Shown piece after piece: positions 7,326 to 16,356 of a stretch of 64,000 nt of DNA. The stretch spans positions 109,681-173,680 of the forward strand of contig NZ_VFSD01000012.1 of NCBI RefSeq assembly GCF_014332515.1, in the 5' to 3' direction. This DNA comes from Pontibacter beigongshangensis. GTDB taxonomy: Bacteria; Bacteroidota; Bacteroidia; Cytophagales; Hymenobacteraceae. The notes below the pieces were generated by a model, which saw only the letters and a program-made list of their open reading frames with translations, was not told where the DNA came from and made no database searches. A program made the position numbers and the translations under genes. Within the stretch, counting starts at the first letter, position 1. Every line of letters begins with the position of its first letter.

Positions 7326-8597
7326 ATGATCAGAGCAAACGACCCCACCCTGCACTCCTGGATTCAGATTTCCCCTGAAAGCGACTTCCCTATCCAAAAC
7401 CTGCCCTTCGGCATTTTCCAGACACCTGAAAAAGACCCGCGGGTAGGGGTGGCCATTGGCAGCTACGTACTGGATATGTGTGTGCTGGGGCAGTACAACA
7501 TGTTTGAGCTGATCGACATTGACCCCACCGTTTTTCACCGCCCTTTCCTGAACGACTTTATGGCCTTAGGCCGGCCAACCTGGCGTGCCATCCGGAACAG
7601 AGTGTCGGAGCTGCTGCGCACCGACAACGAGGAGATCAGCGGGAACAGCGAATTGATGCAGAAATGCCTCATCCGGATGACAGACGTGGAAATGCTGCTG
7701 CCGGTAAAGGTGAGCAACTATACCGATTTTTACTCCAGCCTGGAGCACGCCACCCATGTAGGGCAAATGTTCCGCGACCGGGAGAACCCGCTGCTCCCGA
7801 ACTGGCGGCACCTCCCGGTCGGGTACCATGGGCGCGCCTCCTCTATTGTAGTATCTGGCACGGCAGTTCACCGCCCTAACGGCCAGACGCTGGACCCGCA
7901 GGAGGAAAGTCCGGTTTTCGGACCTACCCAGCAACTCGACTTTGAGCTGGAGCTGGCTTTTGTAACCGGCAAAGAAACCACGCCTGGCAGCCGCGTGAGT
8001 ACCGAAGAAGCCGATGAGCATATTTTTGGTCTGGTGCTGCTGAACGACTGGTCGGCCCGCGATGTGCAGAAATGGGAATACGTGCCGCTTGGCCCTTTTC
8101 TGAGTAAAAGCTTTGCCACCTCCATCTCGCCCTGGGTGGTCACGCTCGATGCCCTGGAGCCATTCCGGGTAAAAGGCCCTGAGCAAGTGCCCAGGCCCCT
8201 GCCCTACCTCGACTTTACCGGCCACCGCCATTACGACATCAACCTGGAAGTGCTGCTGCAACCTGCTGATAGAGAGGAAATAAGTCTATGCCACACCAAC
8301 TTCAAACAGGTGTACTGGAACATGAGCCAGCAGCTGGCGCACCAGACCAGCAATGGCTGCAACCTTCAGGTAGGCGACCTGTACGCTTCCGGCACCATCA
8401 GTGGCTCCGAGCCAGGTTCGTTTGGCTCGCTGCTGGAGCTGACCAGGCAAGGCTCCACCCCGCTTACCCTCCCCGATGGCTCCCAGCGCAGCTTCCTCCA
8501 CGATTACGACACCGTGATCATGCGGGGCTTTGCCGAGAAAGAGGGTATCCGGATTGGCTTCGGAGAAGTGAAGGGCCAGGTGCTGCCGGCCGTTTAA
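7326..8597 (+). CDS. fahA: Fumarylacetoacetase
   Basis: The 423-aa enzyme hydrolyses fumarylacetoacetate to fumarate and acetoacetate, the last step of tyrosine/homogentisate breakdown. Family residues are visible: the metal ligand region TDFYSSLEHATHVG (D134, general base H141), GYHGRASSIVVSG at about 167-179, DFELELAF with E207/E209, and LNDWSARDVQKWEY with D241. The length agrees with the family (about 420 aa). The ATG at 7326 gives a complete N-terminal domain. No other homogentisate-pathway gene is certain here, although the next gene is often found near such genes. Confidence 0.96.
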   Translation: MIRANDPTLHSWIQISPESDFPIQNLPFGIFQTPEKDPRVGVAIGSYVLDMCVLGQYNMFELIDIDPTVFHRPFLNDFMALGRPTWRAIRNRVSELLRTDNEEISGNSELMQKCLIRMTDVEMLLPVKVSNYTDFYSSLEHATHVGQMFRDRENPLLPNWRHLPVGYHGRASSIVVSGTAVHRPNGQTLDPQEESPVFGPTQQLDFELELAFVTGKETTPGSRVSTEEADEHIFGLVLLNDWSARDVQKWEYVPLGPFLSKSFATSISPWVVTLDALEPFRVKGPEQVPRPLPYLDFTGHRHYDINLEVLLQPADREEISLCHTNFKQVYWNMSQQLAHQTSNGCNLQVGDLYASGTISGSEPGSFGSLLELTRQGSTPLTLPDGSQRSFLHDYDTVIMRGFAEKEGIRIGFGEVKGQVLPAV

Positions 8598-8839
8598 ATA
8601 GATGCCAGACTTAGGAGCTTTGCCAACTTAAAAATTCGAAATTTCAGAACTCCGCTTCCATGACCACAATTCAAGCATTTTTCACCTGACAGACAATTTG
8701 GTTGGCTGATTCATTTGTCCGGTTTTAACAGGTTGGTTGACCCTTGTTAGTTGCAGAGGCTATAAGGACATGGCTGCGCATCTTTCTTTTCAACACCTTT
8801 ATTTAACAATCAACAAACCAGTAACGCCGCCCTTACACC

Positions 8840-9754
8840 ATGACTGTGAAAACAATTAACCTGCAAGACACGCCATCAGCTGAAGTGTACAGCCTGCTTT
8901 CAGGTGCCGTTGCACCCAGGCCGGTAGCCTTTGCCAGCACCACCGATGCGGCAGGCCATGTAAACCTGAGCCCTTTCAGCTTCTTCAACCTCTTCAGCTC
9001 CAACCCGCCCATCCTGATCTTTTCCCCACTACGGCGCTTCCGCGACAACTCTTCCAAACATACCCTCGACAACGTAAAAGCAACCCGGGAAGTCGTGATT
9101 CATATTGCCAGCTACAACCTGGTGGAGCAAATGTCGCTGGCCAGCACAGAGTATGCTACTGGCATAAACGAGTTTATCAAAGCCGGCCTGACACCGGTGC
9201 CGTCCGGATTGGTGAAGCCTCCACGCGTGGCCGAAGCACCTGTAGCGATAGAGTGCCGCGTAAACGACATTATCAGGCTTGGCAAAGAGGGTGGCGCAGG
9301 CAACCTTGTAATTTGCGAAGTGCTGCTAATACATGTGCAGGAGGCGGTACTGGACGAAAAAGGACGCATTGACCCCTATGAACTGGATGCCGTAGCGCGT
9401 ATGGGCGGCGACTATTACATCAGGGCAAATGGCGACAACATTTTTATGCTTCCCAAGCCTTCCCGCGACATAGGCATGGGCATCGAACAGCTCCCCGACT
9501 TTATCCGCAACAGCACCATCCTGACGGGCAATAACCTGGCCCGGCTGGCCAATATCCCCATGCCGCCCATAGAACCCGCTGTGAAAGCGTTTAAAAAGGA
9601 GCCGATTGTAGCCTACACCATCAACAAGTTTAAAGACCAACCCGAAAAGCTGCAACTGGAGCTGGAAATACTAGGCAAAAAACTGCTGGAGGACAACCAG
9701 GTGCAGGCAGCCTGGAAGGTGCTGCTGCTAATGGGCAAGATGAAAGGAGGTTGA
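8840..9754 (+). CDS. Flavin-reductase-fold (FMN-binding split barrel) protein
   Basis: The 304-aa protein has a flavin reductase/flavoredoxin-like domain in the first 200 residues, with VAPRPVAFASTTDAAGHVNLSPFSFFN and NPPILIFSP as the characteristic strands. Members bind FMN and act as NAD(P)H:flavin reductases or flavoredoxins. A C-terminal region of about 80 helical residues is extra to the basic fold. It lies 242 bp after fumarylacetoacetase on the same strand, and an accessory role in aromatic amino acid breakdown is possible. The substrate is unknown. Confidence 0.88.
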   Translation: MTVKTINLQDTPSAEVYSLLSGAVAPRPVAFASTTDAAGHVNLSPFSFFNLFSSNPPILIFSPLRRFRDNSSKHTLDNVKATREVVIHIASYNLVEQMSLASTEYATGINEFIKAGLTPVPSGLVKPPRVAEAPVAIECRVNDIIRLGKEGGAGNLVICEVLLIHVQEAVLDEKGRIDPYELDAVARMGGDYYIRANGDNIFMLPKPSRDIGMGIEQLPDFIRNSTILTGNNLARLANIPMPPIEPAVKAFKKEPIVAYTINKFKDQPEKLQLELEILGKKLLEDNQVQAAWKVLLLMGKMKGG

Positions 9755-9766
9755 GAGGCACAAGCA

Positions 9767-9796
9767 GCTCCGGAGGACTATTTTGATTGGAATAAT
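9767..9796 (+). repeat. Intergenic core repeat, copy 5
   Basis: GC dyad CTCCGGAG and A+T dyad ATTGGAAT, 18 bp apart. It begins 13 bp after the preceding stop and is followed directly by module G. Confidence 0.85.
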
Positions 9797-9799
9797 TTG

Positions 9800-9855
9800 G
9801 TTAATGATGTAATGTGCTGATGTGCTAATTTTTCAATTTGCAGATTTGAAGATGA
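9800..9855 (+). repeat. Module G tract
   Basis: Contains AATGTGCTGATGTGCTAATT and GATTTGAAGATGAAT, shared with 62556-62625 and 55578-55632. It is directly joined to core copy 5. Confidence 0.65.
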
Positions 9856-9866
9856 ATAACACCCCA

Positions 9867-9989
9867 CTGGGCTCGTTTCCGACTACACCCAGCATTCATG
9901 ACATTTCTTGATTTATGCAAGGCAAAGAACATTCTTACATGCTGTAAACTCTTGGGGTAGGGGCCCTATATAAAGATTCAGACAAAGCC
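9867..9989 (+). repeat. Modules B and C (CTGGG...CCCAG inverted repeat plus GGGGTAGGGGCCCTATA)
   Basis: The inverted repeat at 9867-9894 is followed by a block ending in GGGGTAGGGGCCCTATA and GATTCAGACAAAG. The block matches 62667-62729 directly and 4220-4292 on the opposite strand. It runs up to the stop codon of ald. Confidence 0.65.
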
Positions 9990-11215
9990 TAATTCCGCAC
10001 GGCAATCATGAGCCCCAACTCTTTATAGCGCATGCCGAACTTTTTGGCGATCTGGGCATTGGTGAGGCTGCCTCTGTAGATGTAGACGCCGCTCCGGTAG
10101 TGCTCGTTCATAAACAGGATTTCGTTGATGCCACCGTGCTTTGCAATTTCGGCAAAGATGGGAGTAAAAATATTGCTGAGCGCATTGGTGGCCGTGCGGG
10201 GAACCCGCGAAGGAATATTGGGCACACAGTAATGGATGATATCGTATTTGCGGTATACAGGGCGACTATGAGATGTTACTTCGGATGTCTCGAAGCAACC
10301 TCCCTGATCGATACAGACATCTATGATCACGGAGCCAGGGTTCATCTGCGCGATTAACATTTCTTCCACCATACAGGGCATGCGGCCTTCGTCGGCTACC
10401 AGGGCGCCAATAACCACATCGGCCTGCTTAATCTCGTTGTAGAGCACCGCCTTGTCCAGGGTAGAGGTGAACAGCTGCGCCCCTATGTTATGCTTCAGGC
10501 GGCGGAGCTTGTAAATGTGGTTATCGAACACTTTTACCTCAGCGCCCAAGCCTATGGCGGCTCTGGCAGCGTGTTCGGCCACGGTGCCAGCTCCCAAAAT
10601 AACCACTTTTGAGGGTGGCACTCCTGTAATACCGCCCAGAATAACCCCTTTGCCCTCGTTGCTGCTGCTCAGGTACTCGGCCGCAATCAGCATAACGGTG
10701 CTTCCTGCTATCTCGCTCATGGCCCGCACCACAGGCTTCGACCCAGATACGTCGCGAATGAGCTCAAAAGAAATGGCATTGATCTTTTTCCGGAGCAGCG
10801 CCTGCACATAGTCAGCGGTCAGGTTTCCGAACTGGAGAGCCGATATCAGGGTCTGGTTCGGGCGCAGGTACTCTATCTCTTCATAAGTGGGGGGGGCGAT
10901 CTTCAGGATAATTTCGGCCTGGTAAATTTCCTCTGCCGAGTACACCACCTTGGCACCTGCCTCCGAGTACTCATGATCGGAATATTTGGAGGGACTGCCG
11001 GCACCAGACTCCAGCCAGATACGATGCCCCATGTCGGTGAGCTGCTTTACAGCGTCCGGTGTGAGGCCGATCCGGTTTTCCTGAAACGAGGATTCTTTAG
11101 GCAACCCGATAAAGAGGCTGCGGTACCGCTCCTCTACGGCCAGCATCGACTCTTTGGGGTACAGTGCGGAACTGGTGGCTAACCTGCCCATGTTTACGGC
11201 GAATCTCTCCGTCAT
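9989..11215 (-). CDS. ald: Alanine dehydrogenase
   Basis: The 408-aa enzyme catalyses NAD-dependent interconversion of L-alanine and pyruvate plus ammonia. The N-terminal catalytic domain shows GLPKESSFQENRIGLTP and, further on, ALQFGNLT. The Rossmann part shows GGITGVPPSKVVILGAGTVAEHAARAAIGLGAEV (about residues 190-225). It has a leader of roughly 35 residues before the usual start; all of it is in frame, and an internal start at Met24 is possible. The ATG lies 1 bp upstream of the tsaE stop, so ald is the last gene of the porX-tsaE-ald operon. Confidence 0.93.
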   Translation of the reverse strand: MTERFAVNMGRLATSSALYPKESMLAVEERYRSLFIGLPKESSFQENRIGLTPDAVKQLTDMGHRIWLESGAGSPSKYSDHEYSEAGAKVVYSAEEIYQAEIILKIAPPTYEEIEYLRPNQTLISALQFGNLTADYVQALLRKKINAISFELIRDVSGSKPVVRAMSEIAGSTVMLIAAEYLSSSNEGKGVILGGITGVPPSKVVILGAGTVAEHAARAAIGLGAEVKVFDNHIYKLRRLKHNIGAQLFTSTLDKAVLYNEIKQADVVIGALVADEGRMPCMVEEMLIAQMNPGSVIIDVCIDQGGCFETSEVTSHSRPVYRKYDIIHYCVPNIPSRVPRTATNALSNIFTPIFAEIAKHGGINEILFMNEHYRSGVYIYRGSLTNAQIAKKFGMRYKELGLMIAVRN

Positions 11216-11216
11216 A

Positions 11217-11663
11217 TCATACTTTCTTAATAATCATGATGCGCTCCTCACCCTCGGCGGCGGGCTGCATCGAAACATGCAGGTAATTTTCGGGCAACAA
11301 ATTCGGGATAAGCGACGGCCACTCTACCAGGCACAGGCTCCCCGAATCAAAATATTCGAGCACGCCCATTTCCAGGGCCTCCCGTTCTTCTTTTATTCTA
11401 TAAAAATCGAAATGATAGATCAGGTTGCCTGCTGCTGTCTCATACTCATTTACCAAAGCAAAGGTCGGGCTGCTGACGTTTTCTGCCACCCCCAACTGAC
11501 GGCAAAGCTCTTTTATGAGGGTGGTTTTGCCGGCTCCCATCGGTCCTTCGAACAAGATAACAGAAATTTCCCTGGATTCCTCCAAAAGCACAGAAGCCGC
11601 CGCCGGCAAATCGGCCAACGACGACATCTTTATACGTGCTTTCTCAGGTGCAGTGTTATGCAT
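11217..11663 (-). CDS. tsaE: tRNA N6-threonylcarbamoyladenosine (t6A) biosynthesis ATPase TsaE
   Basis: TsaE works with TsaB and TsaD to form t6A37 in ANN-decoding tRNAs. The 148-aa protein has Walker A GPMGAGKTT at 40-48, then the conserved SSPTFALVNEY and the HFDFYRI segment. The length is typical. Its first codons overlap the end of porX by 8 bp and ald follows immediately, so translation is probably coupled across all three genes. Confidence 0.96.
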   Translation of the reverse strand: MHNTAPEKARIKMSSLADLPAAASVLLEESREISVILFEGPMGAGKTTLIKELCRQLGVAENVSSPTFALVNEYETAAGNLIYHFDFYRIKEEREALEMGVLEYFDSGSLCLVEWPSLIPNLLPENYLHVSMQPAAEGEERIMIIKKV

Positions 11664-13218
11664 TTTTCGGTGTAAGGGTTATTAACGGAATAATGACCTC
11701 CTCTAACGATACACCGCCATGCTGAAAAGTATCTTTATAATAATTCACGTAGTAGTTGTAATTGTTAGGATAGGCAAAGAAGTAGTCCTCGATTGCAAAC
11801 ACAAACGTAGTGGAAACGTTCGCTTTTGGCAAGAAAAATCGTTCGGGCTTTGGCACTGTAAACACATCTTTATCGGTATAGCCCAGGTTTTTACCGTGCT
11901 TGTAGCGCAGGTTGGTGTTGGTGGCCCGGTCTCCTATGATCTTGAAAGGCCGTTTAACCCGGATCGTGCCATGGTCGGTGGTAATAATGAGCCTGGCCTT
12001 GCGCTCCGAGATAAGCCGCAGTGTTTCATACAAAGGCGAGTGCAGGAACCAGGAGCGGGTGATGGAACGGTACGCCGACTCGTCGGGGGCCAGCTCGCGC
12101 ACCATGTTGCTGTCGGTGCGGGCATGCGAGAGCATATCCACGAAATTATACACGATCACGTTCAGCTTGTTGTTGTCGAGGTTGTTGAATTTGGCGATCA
12201 GGTCTTTGCCGGCTGCCGGGTTGGTAATCTTATGGTAGCTGTGCTTGTCGGTGATGCGGTTCTGCTGGCACTGTATATCCAGGAAGTCCGGCTCGTTGAG
12301 GTTCTTGCCTTCCTCCTCATCGTCGCCCACCCACAGGTTCGGGTACTTTTTGGCGATTTCGCTGGGCAGCATGCCTGAGAAAATGGCGTTGCGGGCGTAG
12401 GCCGTGGTGGTTGGCAGAATAGAGTAGTACATCTCCTCGGTATCCACGGTAAACATGTCGGAGATGATCGGCTCCAGCACCTTCCACTGGTCGTAGCGCA
12501 GGTTATCTATCAGCAGGAAGAACACGGGCTTGTCAGACTCCTTCATCATCGGGAACACCCGCTCCCGGAATACCTCATGCGACATGAGCGGGGCATCGTC
12601 AGACTCCTTGTTGATCCAGTCTTCATAGTTATCCATGATGAATTTGGCGAAGTTGGAGTTGGCCTCATCTTTCTGCATGTTGATCACGTCGGCCATGCTC
12701 TTATTCTCCGTCTCGTCTATCTCCAGCTCCCAGAACACCAGTTTTTTATAGATATCGGCCCACTCCTGCGGGCTCAGCCGCTCGCCAAAGGCCATGCCCA
12801 GCGTCCGGAAATCGCGCTGGTAGCTCATGTTGGTGCGCTCCGACACCAGCCGCTTGTTGTCGAGCAGTTTTTTTACCGACAGCAGGATCTGGTTCGGGTT
12901 GAGGGGTTTAATCAGGTAATCTGATATTTTAGAGCCGATTGCTTCCTCCATGATGTGCTCCTCCTCGCTTTTGGTGATCATGATCACGGGCACGGCCGGG
13001 CGCAGGGCTTTGAGCTCTGTCAGGGTTTCGAGGCCGCTGATGCCGGGCATGTTCTCGTCCAGGAAAACCACATCGAAGCTTCTTTCCTCAAACTTCTCGA
13101 TGGCGTCGGCGCCGCTGTTTACTGGTGTAATGTCGTAGCCCCGCTCCTCCAGGAAAAGAATATGTGGCTTGAGCAGGTCTATTTCATCGTCTGCCCATAA
13201 AATGTTATATCTTTGCAT
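11656..13218 (-). CDS. porX: PorX-type response regulator with PglZ domain
   Basis: The 520-aa protein joins a CheY-like receiver (1-120; acidic pocket D10/D11, phosphoacceptor D54, T82, K104) to a PglZ domain of the alkaline phosphatase superfamily (about 200-515). In Porphyromonas, PorX acts with the sensor PorY on the type IX secretion system, and the PglZ domain acts as a phosphodiesterase on oligonucleotides. The conserved stretches FFLLIDNLRYDQW and TTDHGTIRVKRP fit the metal-binding PglZ core. It is the first gene of porX-tsaE-ald. T9SS genes themselves were not seen in this window. Confidence 0.93.
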   Translation of the reverse strand: MQRYNILWADDEIDLLKPHILFLEERGYDITPVNSGADAIEKFEERSFDVVFLDENMPGISGLETLTELKALRPAVPVIMITKSEEEHIMEEAIGSKISDYLIKPLNPNQILLSVKKLLDNKRLVSERTNMSYQRDFRTLGMAFGERLSPQEWADIYKKLVFWELEIDETENKSMADVINMQKDEANSNFAKFIMDNYEDWINKESDDAPLMSHEVFRERVFPMMKESDKPVFFLLIDNLRYDQWKVLEPIISDMFTVDTEEMYYSILPTTTAYARNAIFSGMLPSEIAKKYPNLWVGDDEEEGKNLNEPDFLDIQCQQNRITDKHSYHKITNPAAGKDLIAKFNNLDNNKLNVIVYNFVDMLSHARTDSNMVRELAPDESAYRSITRSWFLHSPLYETLRLISERKARLIITTDHGTIRVKRPFKIIGDRATNTNLRYKHGKNLGYTDKDVFTVPKPERFFLPKANVSTTFVFAIEDYFFAYPNNYNYYVNYYKDTFQHGGVSLEEVIIPLITLTPKNA

Positions 13219-13359
13219 AGTTTTATGTTAGTTAATTTTTGGTATTGGGTTAATCAGCTCAAATACTGTTCCTTAAATGGTTTCAGGCTGCCATAATGGC
13301 TTCTTATATGCTTACTGCTATGCTACCCAAACGGTTAGGGCACTTAATTTTATTTCTTG

Positions 13360-14589
13360 ATGAACAAAAAGAAAATCATAAATGACCCCGTTTACGGATT
13401 TATCACGGTCCCCTCTGATCTTCTGTATGACATCATAGAGCACCCCTACTTTCAGCGCCTGCGCCGCATTAAGCAGCTGGGCCTGACAGAAATGGTATAC
13501 CCCGGTGCACTGCACACGCGGTTTCACCATGCCCTGGGTGCCATGCACCTGATGAGCATGGCGCTGGATACGCTCCGAAGTAAAAATAACGAAATTTACG
13601 ACAACGAGTACGAGGCCTCCCTCATCGCCATCCTGCTGCACGACATCGGGCACGGCCCTTTTTCGCATGCTCTCGAGACCGCCATCTTTAAGGAAGTGCA
13701 CCACGAGCACCTCTCGCTCCACATTATGCAGATGCTGAACAAGGAGTTCGGAGGAAGGCTGAACCTGGCCATGCAGATCTTTACCGGCACCTACCACCGC
13801 AAGTTTTTTCACCAGCTGGTGTCGAGCCAGCTCGATGTGGACAGGCTCGACTACCTGAATCGCGACAGCTTTTACACCGGTGTGTACGAGGGCAAGATTG
13901 GCGCCGACCGCCTGATTAAAATGCTAGATGTGGCCAACGACCAACTGGTGGTGGAGGAGAAAGCGATCTACAGCATCGAGAACTTTCTGGTGAGCCGCCG
14001 CCTGATGTACTGGCAGGTGTACCTGCACAAAACCGTGATCAGCGCCGAGAACATGGTGCTGCGCACCGTGCAGCGGGCCCGGGAGCTGGTGCAGGCGGGA
14101 GTGGAGGTGCCGGGCAGCCCCTGCCTGCTTTATTTTCTGGCCTCTGACCTGACGCTGGAGAATTTCGAGACTGACCAACGGATACTGGAGCGTTTTATAG
14201 CACTCGATGACCACGATGTTTGGAGCGGCATCAAGCTCTGGGCCTCCCATTCCGACCGGACGCTCTCCTTCCTCTCCACCAACATCCTGAACCGCAGATT
14301 GTTTAAAGTTATCATTTCCAGCAAACCGTTTGAGGAGGAGTTTCTGCTCGGGATAAGTGAGCTGGTGCAGGAGCATTATAAGATCAGCGCCGGAGAGGTG
14401 AAGTACCTGATGATCTCCGGCAAGATCAGCAACAACGCCTACCAGGCCGAGGGGCAGTCGATAGATGTGCTCACCAAGGCGGGCTATGTAGTGGATGTGG
14501 CCGATGCCTCGGACCTGCCCAACATCAGGGCCCTGCGCGATAAGGTGGAGAAATACTACATCTGCTACCCGAAGGAGGTGGCGCATTAA
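13360..14589 (+). CDS. HD-domain phosphohydrolase (dNTPase-like)
   Basis: The 409-aa protein carries an HD metal-binding domain: RFHHALGAMHLM, then LLHDIGHGPFSHALE, then a later DVDRLDYLNRD segment. These match the YdhJ/SAMHD1-like branch that hydrolyses nucleotides. The start is set to the ATG at 13360, since the codon before it is TTG. A C-terminal region of about 200 residues has no motif I recognise. It is divergent from porX and lies ahead of the lipid A genes. The substrate is not predictable from sequence alone. Confidence 0.92.
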   Translation: MNKKKIINDPVYGFITVPSDLLYDIIEHPYFQRLRRIKQLGLTEMVYPGALHTRFHHALGAMHLMSMALDTLRSKNNEIYDNEYEASLIAILLHDIGHGPFSHALETAIFKEVHHEHLSLHIMQMLNKEFGGRLNLAMQIFTGTYHRKFFHQLVSSQLDVDRLDYLNRDSFYTGVYEGKIGADRLIKMLDVANDQLVVEEKAIYSIENFLVSRRLMYWQVYLHKTVISAENMVLRTVQRARELVQAGVEVPGSPCLLYFLASDLTLENFETDQRILERFIALDDHDVWSGIKLWASHSDRTLSFLSTNILNRRLFKVIISSKPFEEEFLLGISELVQEHYKISAGEVKYLMISGKISNNAYQAEGQSIDVLTKAGYVVDVADASDLPNIRALRDKVEKYYICYPKEVAH

Positions 14590-14625
14590 GGCTGCGCCAA
14601 ATTCAAAACTAAAAATTAGAAATTC
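14590..14625 (+). repeat. Module E, left arm
   Basis: GCGCCAAATTCAAAA followed by TTAGAAATT. An inverted partner occurs at about 14782-14815 (GATTTTGAATTTGCC), so the two arms bracket core copy 6. Related arms flank the gap at 24588-24765. Confidence 0.5.
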
Positions 14626-14663
14626 TGAGTAACGAATAATCCGCAGCAGCAGGAGCAGCAGCG

Positions 14664-14693
14664 CCTCCGGAGGGGCATTTTGATTAGAATAAT
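14664..14693 (+). repeat. Intergenic core repeat, copy 6
   Basis: Perfect CCTCCGGAGG and ATTAGAAT, 18 bp apart, preceded by a run of CAGCAG/GAGCAG triplets from 14644. It follows the HD-domain gene in the same direction. Confidence 0.92.
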
Positions 14694-14711
14694 CGGCCGT
14701 GGCGCAAACCT

Positions 14712-14817
14712 ATTCGTGCTCCTCTAATTTGATTTCCAGAGAGGCTTGAGACTTACAAAGTTGCCAGATCGCCTCGCTGCCATAATTTAGGATTTCTGAT
14801 TTTGAATTTGCCGAAGC
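14712..14817 (+). repeat. Module E body
   Basis: About 105 bp that align with the reverse complement of 37347-37450. Shared blocks include GTGCTCCT, AATTTGATTT, CTTACAAA, GCCAGA and GCCATAATTT. No coding potential was seen. Divergence is high, which suggests an old dispersed element. Confidence 0.55.
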
Positions 14818-14910
14818 ACAGGCCTGGCTTCCTTCTTCCGGTCCGCATGCTGCATTTCTCCTCTTCAAATTCACCTCATAAAACAGGTTCAGGCAGCAGG
14901 AGCAGGCGCT

Positions 14911-14940
14911 GCTCTGGAGGCCGGTTTTTATTTAAATAAT
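14911..14940 (+). repeat. Intergenic core repeat, copy 7
   Basis: GC dyad CTCTGGAG and A+T dyad ATTTAAAT, 18 bp apart, preceded by GGCAGCAGGAGCAGG. It is a second direct copy in the same gap as copy 6. The remaining DNA up to lpxD (14941-15171) shows no feature I can name. Confidence 0.85.
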
Positions 14941-15171
14941 TGAGAAATTCGATCGCTCCTTCTTACCCAACATTATAATTTTATGATCTATTTGCTGTTA
15001 CTATTTGTAAGGCGTTTGCTGAAGCAGAAAAACCAATTCTAAGCGCCTGGAAGGCCACATCCACCTTTGCATCTCATTTTAAGCCGACACTTATTAGGCA
15101 CACGCGCAAGATTTTTATTAAGTTTACGCCCCGGACGTATTTACTGAATTTTTTTGCCATAATTTTATAAC

Positions 15172-16224
15172 ATGGAATTTACTGTTCTACAGATAGCGGA
15201 CCTGCTGCAGGGAAAGATAGAAGGCGACGAGCAGGCGAAAGTCAGCTCTCTTGGTAAGATAGAGGAGGCACAGGCAGGCTCCCTTGCTTTTCTGTCGAAC
15301 GCTAAATATGAGCCTTATCTATACACCACCGGTGCCAGCGCCGTTATTGTATCGGAAAAGCTGGAACTCAAAAAACCGGTTGCGGCAGCCCTGATCCGTG
15401 TGGCAGACCCCTATTCCAGCTTTTCGAGACTGCTGAGTTACTACCAGGCGGCTCTGCTGGCCTCCAAAACCGGCCTTGAGGAGCCATGCTTTATGGGCAA
15501 CAACAGCACCATCGGCGAAGGTCATTACCGTGGTGCCTTCTCCTATATCGGCCACAACTGCACTATCGGCAGCAACGTCCGTATTTTTCCGCAAGTGTAT
15601 ATCGGCGATAATGTAACCATTGGCGATAACACCACCCTCTTTGCCGGCGCCAAGCTCTACTCCAATACAGTGGTTGGCGCTAACTGCACCATTCATGCCG
15701 GCGTGGTAATCGGCAGCGATGGCTTTGGTTTTGCCCCGCAGCCCGATGGCAGCTACGCCACCGTTCCCCAGATCGGCAATGTGGTGCTCGAAGACAACAT
15801 CTCCATCGGCGCCAACACGACCATCGATTGCGCCACCATGGGCTCTACCATCATCAAAGAAGGCACCAAGATCGACAACCTAGTGCAGATAGCGCACAAT
15901 GTGGAAATTGGCCGCCATACGGTTATTGCCGCGCAGTCCGGTGTCTCAGGCTCCGCAAAGGTTGGCAGCAATTGCGTCATTGCCGGTCAGGTAGGCATTG
16001 TGGGCCATATTACCATTGCCGACAAAACAACCGTTGGCGCTCAGTCTGGCGTTTCTAAATCGGTGAACAAGCCGGGCACGATCATTCAGGGCTCCCCTGC
16101 CTTCGATTACAAGCAAAACCTGAAGGCGCTCGCCGTTTTCCGGAACCTGCCCGACCTGCAGCGCGATCTGGAAGAACTAAAGGATCTGACACGCAACCAG
16201 AGTGAGATCAGGGATATAAAATAA
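15172..16224 (+). CDS. lpxD: UDP-3-O-(3-hydroxyacyl)glucosamine N-acyltransferase
   Basis: LpxD adds the second 3-hydroxyacyl chain in lipid A synthesis. The 350-aa protein has the N-terminal uridine-binding domain (about 1-105, with SLGKIEEAQAGSLAFLSNAKYEPYL). A left-handed beta-helix of hexapeptide repeats follows (about 110-310), holding the catalytic-histidine segment LVQIAHNVEIG. The C-terminus is a short helical tail. It begins the run lpxD, lpxC-fabZ, lpxA, ABC ATPase, all rightward. Confidence 0.97.
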   Translation: MEFTVLQIADLLQGKIEGDEQAKVSSLGKIEEAQAGSLAFLSNAKYEPYLYTTGASAVIVSEKLELKKPVAAALIRVADPYSSFSRLLSYYQAALLASKTGLEEPCFMGNNSTIGEGHYRGAFSYIGHNCTIGSNVRIFPQVYIGDNVTIGDNTTLFAGAKLYSNTVVGANCTIHAGVVIGSDGFGFAPQPDGSYATVPQIGNVVLEDNISIGANTTIDCATMGSTIIKEGTKIDNLVQIAHNVEIGRHTVIAAQSGVSGSAKVGSNCVIAGQVGIVGHITIADKTTVGAQSGVSKSVNKPGTIIQGSPAFDYKQNLKALAVFRNLPDLQRDLEELKDLTRNQSEIRDIK

Positions 16225-16250
16225 TACTAGTAAGAGCCGTGATTATATAG

Positions 16251-16258
16251 TAAGTTTG
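16251..16258 (+). promoter_or_regulatory. Candidate internal promoter -7 element (TAAGTTTG)
   Basis: A TAnnTTTG match lies in the gap between lpxD and lpxC-fabZ. It would give a leader of roughly 90 nt to the preferred start at 16357. Confidence 0.4.
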
Positions 16259-16356
16259 CGTGCCCCTTTGGGTGCCCGGTAGCTTGTATGGCAAACGACA
16301 GTTTTCTGCTCTCTTTGCGATACAAAGCCCAACTATTAAAACACCGTATTACATTA

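Noticed and set aside
13209..13216. TATCTTTG on the plus strand as promoter for the HD-domain gene
   Set aside because: It coincides with the first codons of porX on the other strand and lies about 145 bp from the HD gene; probably chance.
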